NCBI GenBank assembly: GCA_964566055.1
Contig: CAZMHI010000017.1
Location: 1-64,000, forward strand
Reading direction: 5' to 3'
DNA: 64,000 nucleotides
DNA from: TMED23 sp964566055
GTDB lineage: Bacteria > Pseudomonadota > Alphaproteobacteria > Rhodospirillales > UBA2165
The notes below the pieces were generated by a model. The model searched no databases, was not told the DNA's origin, and saw only the letters and a program-made list of their open reading frames with translations. The translations under genes were made by a program, and so were the position numbers. How positions within the stretch are numbered: position 1 is the first letter of the stretch; each line of letters starts with the position of its first letter. This document shows, piece by piece, positions 1-7,587 of the stretch.

Positions 1-60
1 TATTTCAGCGGCATCATTCGCTCGCAGAAACACGGTCGGTGTTGTGGCAATGTTACTCAT
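1..60 (-). CDS. N-terminal fragment of an unidentified protein, cut by the left edge
   Basis: Reading the minus strand from an ATG at 60 gives 20 open codons (MSNIATTPTVFLRANDAAEI) that run off the window. A purine-rich GGAGCGAGAAG lies immediately upstream and fits a ribosome binding site. I do not recognise the family from 20 residues. The gene points the same way as the cupin gene at 599-1180 but is separated from it by over 500 bp containing an RNase P RNA remnant. Confidence 0.5.
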   Translation of the reverse strand, partial: MSNIATTPTVFLRANDAAEI

Positions 61-454
61 CTTCTCGCTCCAATCTAATTCAGTTGGAGCCGCCGAATGC
101 TGTGCGTTAATTTTTTAATTGGGCTTCATTTGAAGCCTCTTGCTGCATCGACAGCTGCTTAGAGAAGATGGTTGAGTAAGTCCCCCAATTGATTTGATAC
201 CCCTATATATAGGCTAGACAATGCTGACGTCTACCCCATCTTGGACATTTTTTGTTTCAAATAAATTTTATTAGTTTTTGATTGTAAAAAACGCAATCGA
301 AAAAGACCTCACGAAAAGCGAGCGCAACGAGTTTCATCGTGATTTATAAACTGTGCGCAAAGTGAGCAAGATAAACTTGGAAATGGCAGAGCGGCTAAAA
401 TACAATTCGTTATTTTACAATGAGTTGGGGCATAGGAGTTGGCTTTAGCGTTCT
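61..454. other. AT-rich intergenic stretch, no gene seen
   Basis: About 390 bp without a credible coding frame. It is clearly more AT-rich than the flanking genes, particularly around 230-300 and 340-420. It follows directly on the truncated RNase P RNA sequence: read on the minus strand, the RNase P match stops near 455 and this unrelated sequence begins. I see no terminal repeats or transposase remnant. Confidence 0.5.
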
Positions 455-556
455 CCGCCGGGCGTTACCCGGCACCGTGTCTCCGTGGAGCCCGGACTTT
501 CCTCTATCTGCACCCGAAAGTGCAAACAGCGGCCATCCGACCGTCTGGCGGCGGGA
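455..556 (-). ncRNA. rnpB: Truncated 5' part of RNase P RNA
   Basis: On the minus strand, 504-487 reads GAGGAAAGTCCGGGCTCC, the near-universal conserved region near the 5' end of bacterial RNase P RNA. It is followed by the type A continuation ACGGAGACACGGTGCCGGG, TAACGCCCGGCGG, and preceded by a hairpin (TGCAC-TTTCGG-GTGCA) fitting helix P3. After about 455 the expected AGGGAAAGTGCCACAGA segment and everything 3' of it are absent. An intact rnpB is roughly 350-400 nt, so this is about the first quarter, presumably a non-functional remnant. The true copy should be elsewhere in the genome. Ends are approximate. Confidence 0.65.
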
Positions 557-598
557 GTATAGGTCTAATCAACTCAATATTAAAAGAACAAAGTGGGT

Positions 599-1180
599 TC
601 AGGCGCCGGGCCGCGGCGGATCGAAACTAAAAACCGAGCGGAACGCTTCGACAATCTCCGGGCCAAAATCTTTTTCCACACTCTGCGCAATTGAGTCCGG
701 CATCGAAACATCGTCACGATTATCGCCGTCGCCGGTGATGACGGTAAGCTGTACTGCATCCGTATCACCGATATTTTTAAAGCCGCGATACACCATTGGT
801 GGACAGGATAAGGCATCCCATTTATTGAGTACAACCGTGTGTTCAACCGGCTCGCCAATATAGTATTCAATGGTGCCTTCAAGCACCATGAACGTCTCGA
901 AGGTTCCATTGTGGCTATGCAGACAAGGTCCTTGGCCTGGCGGCATAATGGAAATGAACATGGTTGAATTGGCGGCACCGATGATGGGTGCAGCGTTGCC
1001 AAACGGATTGTCGGTATCATCCAGAATGACCGGCATAAGTTTTCTGGCATAAAAAACATCCATCGCTTTCTGCCCGACCCAGGCTAAATCATCTGCAGTC
1101 GACATGGGCTTGAGTTCGGAGAAACGGCTAATTCTTTTATCGAGTTCTTCTTTGGTGGGCGTGTATATTTCATTTGGCAT
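599..1180 (-). CDS. Cupin-domain protein
   Basis: A 193-residue soluble protein with one cupin beta-barrel at about residues 70-155. The metal-site region reads PCLHSHNGTFETFMVLEG, giving the H-x-H and Glu ligands of cupin motif 1, and motif 2 is weaker, around PPMVYRGFKN. Such small single-domain cupins are either oxygenases/isomerases or ligand-binding proteins, and the substrate cannot be read here. GGGAGAACC lies upstream of the ATG. No other gene is close enough to be in operon with it. Cupin fold is certain, function open. Confidence 0.85.
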   Translation of the reverse strand: MPNEIYTPTKEELDKRISRFSELKPMSTADDLAWVGQKAMDVFYARKLMPVILDDTDNPFGNAAPIIGAANSTMFISIMPPGQGPCLHSHNGTFETFMVLEGTIEYYIGEPVEHTVVLNKWDALSCPPMVYRGFKNIGDTDAVQLTVITGDGDNRDDVSMPDSIAQSVEKDFGPEIVEAFRSVFSFDPPRPGA

Positions 1181-1449
1181 GATTGGTTCTCCCTGAATTG
1201 ATTATTATTTTTTGTGCACATCACGAATTGTGTGTTTCTTAAGTTAGCATGTTACGCATTCTGCTGCGTTTATTAATTCAAGGAGGGTAGAAATATACCC
1301 ACTAAAAATCGGGAATTTTCGTGCGTAGTTTGAAGCAGGCGACAATAATTATGGAATTTCCGGAATCAATTCCTATATTAATTTTAATAAATGATAGATT
1401 TACTTACTTTGTTTATGCAATTTGAACTCCGTGGGGGGGAGTAAAAAAA

Positions 1450-3141
1450 ATGCATCGATCTTCACTTTTGGCATTCGTCTTAGGTGGCATTGCTCTCAGT
1501 TTTGGGGCGTTTTTCCACCAACGGTTTTTCTTTGGGGCCGATTCGTTAAATAACGAGTCACTTGTCCTGCCGTTTATTATCGGCGGTTTGGCGGCAGCGG
1601 TTATCACCTATTTATACCGCAAGAATCGTCAAATTCTTTTGGCTGAAATTGATGATAAAGAGCAGCATCTGCGCCTTTCCCAGGAACAATTAAGAGATTT
1701 TGCCGAAGCCGACGCAGACCGTTTTTGGGAAACCGATGATCAGTTCAGATTCACTTATATTTCGCCCCTAAAAAACGAGCTTCAATTGGGGGCCGATCAA
1801 TATCTCGGACATACTATCTGGGATCTCACCTACGGTGAAGTCGAGCCCGAGCGGTGGGAAGATTTAAAAGAAGTTTTTAACTCACAAAAACCGTTCCGGG
1901 ATTTTAGATTTACCCGGAAATTTGAAGATAAACCTGATCTTCACATTTCCCTCTCAGGCGTGCCATTTTTCGATAAGGCTAATAATTTCAAAGGCTACCG
2001 TGGCAACACCAATGACGTAACGGCCGAAGTTCAATCAAAAGAAAAAGCCGAGGCCGCCCAAAAAATATTTTTTGACGCCATCGAAAATATGTCTGATGAA
2101 ATTATGTTATGGGATAGAGATGACCAGCTGATTATGGTCAACAGTAAGTTTAGGGAATACGCGCCGCAGGAAGTTTTGGATATTATGAAGCCGGGAATTT
2201 CCTGGGAAGAATATTTACGCGCCAGAATAACCACGGGGACAGTTGCTCAGGCAGTTGACCGCATAGAGGAATATATGGTGGAAGCCAAGGCCACCCGAGA
2301 GGAGTCGGGTCAGCAAGTTTTTAGGGATGGCCATTGGGTCGAATTCAGGCGCAACCGCCTGGTTGATGGTTCTATTTTTGAAATCCACACCGATATTACC
2401 GAGGTTAAGGAACGCCAGGCCGAGGCAGAAACAGCCAATCGCATTAAATCTGAATTTCTCGCTAATATGAGCCATGAACTCCGCACCCCTTTGAACGCGA
2501 TCATTGGGTTTTCAGAAGTGCTTACCCATAGAATCTACGGTGAATTGGCCAATGAACAGCAGCGTGATGCCGTTGAGCACATACAAGCCTCCTCTGAACA
2601 TTTGCATGAATTGATTAACGATATTTTGGATATATCAACGATTGAGGCGGGTAAACTTGAACTCAATGAAGAAGTGGTAGAACTTAGCGAGCTCATGTAT
2701 TCGGCACTCGCCTTTTTAGAGCAGCGGGCTGTCGAGAGAAACATCCAAATCGAAAACAGCATCCGAGACAATCCAATTAAATTAATTGTTGATAAGCGCC
2801 GCATGAAACAAATTTTTGTTAATCTCCTTTCAAACGCCATTAAGTTTTCTGCTGCTGAAAGTCAGGTAAAAATCAATCATATCCTTTCAGAGGCCGGCAA
2901 TATTCAAATATCGGTAAGTGATACAGGCATTGGTATGAATGCGGCAGGGATTAAAAATGCCTTACAGCGCTTTGGCCAAAACGTTGGTGATGTTGATGGC
3001 CTTATCGAAGGAACGGGATTAGGACTGCCGCTCACCAAAACACTCGCTGAGGCACATGATGGCAGTTTGAGCATTACCAGTGAACTCGGTAAAGGCACGA
3101 CTGTCGTTTTAAATTTGCCGTCAGAACGGGTGGTTCAATAA
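1450..3141 (+). CDS. Membrane-bound PAS-domain sensor histidine kinase
   Basis: A 563-residue kinase. Two hydrophobic segments near residues 5-27 and 37-55 form a short membrane anchor. Two PAS-like modules follow (about 80-195 and 205-320), the second of the PAS_7 type ending in a GSIFEIHTDITE segment. The HisKA H-box SHELRTPLNAIIGF carries the phosphoacceptor His342, and the HATPase domain shows the N-box (NLLSNAIKFS), DTGIGM and GTGLGL motifs. It has no C-terminal receiver. The ATG follows a strong GGGGGGAG site. Its TAA ends at 3141, the base before the stop of the opposing diguanylate cyclase, so a functional pairing is plausible but unproven. Confidence 0.93.
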   Translation: MHRSSLLAFVLGGIALSFGAFFHQRFFFGADSLNNESLVLPFIIGGLAAAVITYLYRKNRQILLAEIDDKEQHLRLSQEQLRDFAEADADRFWETDDQFRFTYISPLKNELQLGADQYLGHTIWDLTYGEVEPERWEDLKEVFNSQKPFRDFRFTRKFEDKPDLHISLSGVPFFDKANNFKGYRGNTNDVTAEVQSKEKAEAAQKIFFDAIENMSDEIMLWDRDDQLIMVNSKFREYAPQEVLDIMKPGISWEEYLRARITTGTVAQAVDRIEEYMVEAKATREESGQQVFRDGHWVEFRRNRLVDGSIFEIHTDITEVKERQAEAETANRIKSEFLANMSHELRTPLNAIIGFSEVLTHRIYGELANEQQRDAVEHIQASSEHLHELINDILDISTIEAGKLELNEEVVELSELMYSALAFLEQRAVERNIQIENSIRDNPIKLIVDKRRMKQIFVNLLSNAIKFSAAESQVKINHILSEAGNIQISVSDTGIGMNAAGIKNALQRFGQNVGDVDGLIEGTGLGLPLTKTLAEAHDGSLSITSELGKGTTVVLNLPSERVVQ

Positions 3142-4050
3142 TTATTTGCTGGAAATCTGATTTCGTCCCGATTCTTTGGCATGGTAGAGATGCTCATCGG
3201 CAACTTTTAACAAGCCGTCAAAACTGATTTTTTCATTAGACGGCGCTGCAGTTGCAACTCCGACACTGACCGTCACCACGCCATATTCGGGTGAACCGGA
3301 ATGATCTATGGCGAGTTTTTCGACATTGGCCCGAACGCGTTCGGCAATTTCCAAACCAGAATTTTCAGGCGTATCCGGAAGGACGACACAAAATTCTTCG
3401 CCGCCATAACGTGCGACTAAATCAGAAGGGCGTTGCGGACTGGCCGCGATCGCATTGGCGACATCACGCAGACAGTCATCACCAGCTTGGTGGCCATAGG
3501 TATCATTAAAACTTTTAAAATGGTCGATATCGATCATCAAGAGCGAAATATAATACTTGTTCCGCGCTGCCCGCCGCCATTCAGTTTCGAGATACTCATC
3601 AAGGCGGCGGCGATTGGCGATACCTGTTAAGGCATCAATTGCCGAAAGGTTTTCAAGCTCATCACGCTGGTGTTTCTGGGTCAGATGATTCTTAACCCGT
3701 GCCTTGATGATCTGCGGCACGATCGGCTTGGTAATATAGTCGATGGCGCCGAGCTCCAGCCCCATTGCTTCATCTGTCGAGTCATTCTTGGCGGTCAGAA
3801 AAATGATAGGGATAGCTGCCGTTTCGGCATCACCTTGCAGTTGGCGGCAGGTCTCGTAGCCGTCCATATCTGGCATCCGAACATCCAGCAAAATAAGATC
3901 GGGTGACTCCGAACGAGCAGCGGCAATACCATCCTCACCGGTCTCTGCACTTGAAACGGTAAGTTCCTGATCAAATAAAATACCAATTGTTTCGGTCACG
4001 ATAGCATCGTCATCGATAACTAATATTTTTCCCAGTTTTTGATCTGTCAT
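3142..4050 (-). CDS. REC-GGDEF response regulator, diguanylate cyclase
   Basis: A 302-residue protein that makes cyclic di-GMP. The receiver domain (about 8-125) has the acidic pair Asp13/Asp14, phosphoacceptor Asp56 in LILLDVRMP and Lys in ITKPI. The GGDEF domain (about 135-300) has an active-site GGEEF at 216-220 and, five residues upstream, RPSD (207-210), matching the RxxD inhibitory I-site, so product inhibition is expected. I chose the ATG at 4050; a GTG seven codons upstream also keeps the frame. It ends tail to tail with the histidine kinase with no intervening base. Confidence 0.93.
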   Translation of the reverse strand: MTDQKLGKILVIDDDAIVTETIGILFDQELTVSSAETGEDGIAAARSESPDLILLDVRMPDMDGYETCRQLQGDAETAAIPIIFLTAKNDSTDEAMGLELGAIDYITKPIVPQIIKARVKNHLTQKHQRDELENLSAIDALTGIANRRRLDEYLETEWRRAARNKYYISLLMIDIDHFKSFNDTYGHQAGDDCLRDVANAIAASPQRPSDLVARYGGEEFCVVLPDTPENSGLEIAERVRANVEKLAIDHSGSPEYGVVTVSVGVATAAPSNEKISFDGLLKVADEHLYHAKESGRNQISSK

Positions 4051-4258
4051 TTCTAGCCAATTTGCTTCCACAAAAATTCATTTAATCGCTAATAACTTAC
4101 GATAAACATAGTAACCGCAAAAAGTATTTGTAATCTAGATACTTAACAGTATTGCCATAACTCTAAAATAGGTATCAGTCTATATAAATCCAAATTTTAG
4201 ACTAGTGTTCCGCAAATCTCTAATAGACATATTCAAGAACGTTTTAGCGATATAGTTA

Positions 4259-4797
4259 TTATTTTATCAGGGGAGGCGTGGTATCGCCGTCGCCAAGTGC
4301 CCGCTGCATAATGACTGTGTCCACCCAGCGATCCAGTTTATAGCCCGTTGACGGCATCACGCCAATTGCCTCAAAACCTAATTTCTTGTGGAGATTGATC
4401 GACGGGTGATTGTTACTGTCACCAATTACCGCTACCATTTGCCGCAATCCCAACGAGGTGCATTTTTCAATCAGATCCTTTAACAAAAATTTACCCAAAC
4501 CTTGGCCAATAAAATTTGGCGAGACATATACAGAATCCTCTACAGTATTATTATAAGCGGGCCGCGGCCGAAACTGCGAGGCATAGGCATAGCCGCCGAT
4601 TTTCCCAGCCTGCTCGACCACTAAATACGTAAGCCATTTTCCCGAATTGATTGCCAGCGCCGTTCAAGCTCGTTCGCATCAGGCGGGGTGATTTCAAAGG
4701 AGGCAAGACCGTTCAAAACGTAATGTGCGTAGATTTCTGCAATCTCGGTAAAATCCGTATCGATGGCGTCTCGCAGGACCGGTGAAGGCTGGTTCAT
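4259..4797 (-). pseudogene. GNAT acetyltransferase of the phosphinothricin acetyltransferase type, frameshifted
   Basis: Two frames together give one normal GNAT protein. The N-terminal part (from the ATG at 4797) reads VLRDAIDTDFTEIAEIYAHY and ends after RENGLRI at a TAG near 4635. The continuation in another frame starts LVVEQAGKIGGYAYASQF and includes the acetyl-CoA loop GQGLGK. Restoring one missing base between the CGT and ATT codons (about 4638-4643) would give the family sequence NGL-x-YLVVEQ. The downstream part is well preserved, so this is either a recent lesion or a base-calling error. Proteins of this type acetylate small amines such as phosphinothricin or methionine derivatives. 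Confidence 0.8.
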
Positions 4798-4957
4798 TTT
4801 TTTACCAATTTGTTTTCTTTTCAATGCTGACATCGCATTCCAGCGAGACCCAAGTCAAGACCGGATCGGGCATCGATATGCCACATTTGAATTGATTCAT
4901 TAATTGGTAACGACTCTCTGCCTAGAATTCTAGCCATAACACCTAGGAGATACAAAA

Positions 4958-5143
4958 ATGCGTTATGCAATTCGTTATCACGAAATTAGCAGCGACTGGA
5001 TGGTGTTTAATGTGGGTGATGGATTTGAACTGGTTGGCATGCATGTTTCTGAAGAAGATGCAGTTGAGCAAGTGAAAGATCTGGAAAAACGTGACGCCAA
5101 ATTGGCGCGTTTTAATAAGCCCTCACTTAAACAAGCTGCCTAA
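4958..5143 (+). CDS. Small conserved-looking hypothetical protein
   Basis: A 61-residue hydrophilic protein starting MRYAIRYHEISSDWMVFNV and ending in a lysine-rich tail. It has no membrane segment and no motif I recognise. The ATG is preceded by CTAGGAGAT at good spacing, and a stem-loop follows the stop, which supports a real short transcription unit. The aromatic, beta-rich first half followed by an acidic helix suggests a compact fold, but this is inference. It stands alone between divergent and convergent neighbours. Confidence 0.7.
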   Translation: MRYAIRYHEISSDWMVFNVGDGFELVGMHVSEEDAVEQVKDLEKRDAKLARFNKPSLKQAA

Positions 5144-5159
5144 TTTAAATAATTATAAA

Positions 5160-5194
5160 TCAATTGGTCTGGCTTAAATAGCCAGGCTGATTGA
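5160..5194 (+). terminator. Stem-loop between convergent genes
   Basis: TCAATTGGTCTGGC (5160-5173) and GCCAGGCTGATTGA (5181-5194) pair over about 14 positions with three imperfect pairs around a 7-nt loop. It lies between the stop of the small gene at 5143 and the stop of the amidase at 5199, where a bidirectional terminator is expected. There is no good T-run, so confidence is moderate. Confidence 0.5.
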
Positions 5195-5198
5195 TCAG

Positions 5199-5870
5199 CT
5201 ACCTGTCATCGAGAGTGAGTAAATTTCCCAGAATTTTCCCGGTTTCGGCATCCGCCACGCCATCATATTTTGAGGGGCGGAAATGGCGCTGGAAAGCTGA
5301 CGTTGCGGCAGTTAAATCCGTTATGTCATAGCCGTATTTTTCCAAATCTGTGGCGAAATCGGATGATAGATTGTCAGGCAGACTACGTTCAGGCCAGAGG
5401 CCAATTCCTTGGTTAGCCAATGCAGCCCAGTCGAACAATTCGCCCGGGTCTTGTTTGCGGGCGGGTGCGATATCTGCATGACCCACCACGTTCCGTGCGG
5501 CTATGGTATGGCGGGCGATTATGTCCTGGGCCAATGGAATCAGTGCAGTCATTTGAGCGGCGGTGAAGGGCCGATAGCCAAATTCGTGTCCCGGATTGAC
5601 CAGCTCAACACCGATCGAGCGGTCATTGATATTGGTGTTGTCCCGCCAGGAAGAAACGCCGGCATGCCAAGCGCGATGTTCTTCCGAGACCAGCTGATAC
5701 AATTCGCCGTCCTCATCAATGACATAATGTGCGCTCACCTCGGCAGCCGGGTCGCACAATCGCCTCAAGGCATCGTCAGCCGTTGGCATACCGGTATAAT
5801 GCAGCACCAGCATATCGACAGCTGATCCCTCTGGACGCTCGTTAAAATTAGGCGATGGGCGTTTGATCAT
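5199..5870 (-). CDS. N-acetylmuramoyl-L-alanine amidase (AmiD/AmpD-like) with peptidoglycan-binding tail
   Basis: A 223-residue zinc amidase that cleaves the lactyl-amide bond between muramic acid and the stem peptide. The Amidase_2 fold runs from about residue 10 to 155, with zinc-ligand regions LVLHYTGM and GHADIAPARKQDPG. A short C-terminal segment (about 175-220, AFQRHFRPSKYDG) matches a peptidoglycan-binding helix domain. No signal peptide is visible, so it may act on cytoplasmic anhydromuropeptides during recycling, as AmpD does. The ATG at 5870 is preferred over the GTG three codons earlier. It overlaps the end of the upstream permease gene by 23 bp, implying co-transcription. Confidence 0.88.
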   Translation of the reverse strand: MIKRPSPNFNERPEGSAVDMLVLHYTGMPTADDALRRLCDPAAEVSAHYVIDEDGELYQLVSEEHRAWHAGVSSWRDNTNINDRSIGVELVNPGHEFGYRPFTAAQMTALIPLAQDIIARHTIAARNVVGHADIAPARKQDPGELFDWAALANQGIGLWPERSLPDNLSSDFATDLEKYGYDITDLTAATSAFQRHFRPSKYDGVADAETGKILGNLLTLDDR

Positions 5871-6732
5871 TTTTCTCACTCGTTCTGGGCAAACTTCTCA
5901 ATTGAACGATCATAACTCCACCTAAAATAAGAGCACCGCCAATTATTGTTATGATCGTCAATTGCTCACCTAATAACAAAACGGCCGAAGCGATACCAAA
6001 AAGCGGCGCCAAAAATCCGAATGGTATAATTCGGCCGACCGTATACTTGCCGATCAAATGATACCACAAACCATAGCCGACAATTGAAGCGCCGATGGCG
6101 GTGAAAAAAACTGCCCCCCAAGCTTGCAGCGAAGCATTTGTAACGGCGTTAATTTGCCCGCTTTCCAGCAAAGCCGATGCCAGATAGAGCTGTGGCGCTG
6201 CCAATAAAGTCATCCAGGCTGATAGCGAGATGGCGTCATAATCAGCCATGCGCTTAATCTGTACGGAAGCAATTGCCCAGGCGATAATGGAAATAAGTAC
6301 AATCATCAGGTAAAAAAGATTAGAGGAAGATTGCGGCGCCCCGGCAATCAGGGCGGCGCCGGAAAAAGCGACGCCAATACCCACCCAGCGCCGCCAGCCA
6401 AACAGCTCACCTAAGAAAAATCTCGCAAAAATAACGCTGAATGGTACGCCAAGCTGGAAAATAATGGCGACCAGCGAGGCATCGACTTGCTGAAAGCCGA
6501 TGAAAATCAGGCCAAAATGCAATGTTCCCATGGTGAAGGAGAAAAGCAAAACGGCTGGAAAGTATTTGCCCGGCGCTTTGGCAAACCAGATCAAAATACT
6601 GGCAACGATGGTAAACCGCAGCGCGACCATAAACAGTGGTGGGAATTCGGCGACGCCAATTTTGACGGCAACATAATTCACGCCCAGAATAAATGTGCTC
6701 AGCAGAACCAAAAAATAATCTGTAAATTTCAT
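5848..6732 (-). CDS. EamA/DMT-family inner-membrane permease
   Basis: A 294-residue protein with about ten hydrophobic helices arranged as two EamA repeats, the architecture of drug/metabolite transporters. Family members export amino acids, metabolites or toxins, and the substrate cannot be read from sequence. It sits 5 bp downstream of the J-domain gene and overlaps the amidase gene, making a three-gene minus-strand unit. It is one of three EamA permeases in the window (others at 53373 and 58033), which differ clearly from each other. Confidence 0.9.
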   Translation of the reverse strand: MKFTDYFLVLLSTFILGVNYVAVKIGVAEFPPLFMVALRFTIVASILIWFAKAPGKYFPAVLLFSFTMGTLHFGLIFIGFQQVDASLVAIIFQLGVPFSVIFARFFLGELFGWRRWVGIGVAFSGAALIAGAPQSSSNLFYLMIVLISIIAWAIASVQIKRMADYDAISLSAWMTLLAAPQLYLASALLESGQINAVTNASLQAWGAVFFTAIGASIVGYGLWYHLIGKYTVGRIIPFGFLAPLFGIASAVLLLGEQLTIITIIGGALILGGVMIVQLRSLPRTSEKNDQTPIA

Positions 6733-6737
6733 TTTAT

Positions 6738-7475
6738 TTAGAGCGAGCGCTCTTTGGCGATCTGATCGTAGGCCGCGTTGATGCTGGCCATTTTCTCATT
6801 GGCGACATCAATAAACTCTTGTGGCAGACCTTGGGCAATCAGCGTATCCGGATGATTTTCCCGGCTTAAATTCCGATAGGTTTTCTTAATCTCATCATCA
6901 CTGGTCTCGCGGCTGACACCCAAAATTTGATATGGATCAGCGCTGTCTGATCCCATATGGGCGGCCTGGATACGGTCAAAATCAGATTGGTTAAGCCCAA
7001 AGGCGCGGGCGACTTTTTCAAGAAATTTAAGTTCATTTGGGTGCACCACGCCATCAGCCAATGCGATCTGGAACAAGCCGCCGAGCAAGCTTTCCCGGAC
7101 AGCCAGATCATGAGCGAACATTGCACCGATTTGTTCGGCATAAGGTTCGAACCCTTCAGCATCGCGCCTTGCCTCATTAAATAACCGACCGACATCACGC
7201 ATTTCGCTTTCGGGTATTTCGAATATTCGTTTAAAGGCGTCAATCTCGTCGCGTGTGACCTGGCCATCGGCCTTGGCCATTTTGGCTGATAATACGATCA
7301 CCGCGACGGTGAAGGCGGTTTGCCGCTCTTGCAATGATGCGGGACCGCCACCGGCGTATTTTTGCGCCCGCGAGCGGTCAACCGCGTGACCAAATACGGT
7401 TCCCATAATGGCGCCAAGAGGTCCGCCAAGTGCAAATCCGGCAACGCCGCCAATAACTTTTCCCCAAATGCTCAT
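6738..7475 (-). CDS. DjlA-like co-chaperone with TerB and J domains
   Basis: A 245-residue protein. The N terminus has a glycine-rich hydrophobic segment (residues 3-28) resembling a membrane-inserted glycine zipper. A TerB-like helical domain (about 45-150) follows, with the motif KADGQVTRDEIDAF. The C-terminal J domain (about 175-245) has the essential HPD in NHPDTLIAQG. This is the order in DjlA, a membrane-tethered DnaK partner. As usual for the family, the J domain is at the extreme C terminus. It is the first gene of the unit with the EamA permease and the amidase. Confidence 0.88.
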   Translation of the reverse strand: MSIWGKVIGGVAGFALGGPLGAIMGTVFGHAVDRSRAQKYAGGGPASLQERQTAFTVAVIVLSAKMAKADGQVTRDEIDAFKRIFEIPESEMRDVGRLFNEARRDAEGFEPYAEQIGAMFAHDLAVRESLLGGLFQIALADGVVHPNELKFLEKVARAFGLNQSDFDRIQAAHMGSDSADPYQILGVSRETSDDEIKKTYRNLSRENHPDTLIAQGLPQEFIDVANEKMASINAAYDQIAKERSL

Positions 7476-7587
7476 AATGCCGTTTTCCTCGTAATCTATC
7501 GATGGGCGTCGCGTTAGTGTGATGCTAATCTTCTCCGGCTATATTTAGTCATCGCGGCGGAAACCGCACGCCTTTTTTGGATATTTT

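Noticed and set aside
420..863. 147-codon plus-strand frame near the left end
   Set aside because: It overlaps the RNase P RNA remnant and the 3' end of the cupin gene on the other strand, has no ribosome binding site and its product is of low complexity.
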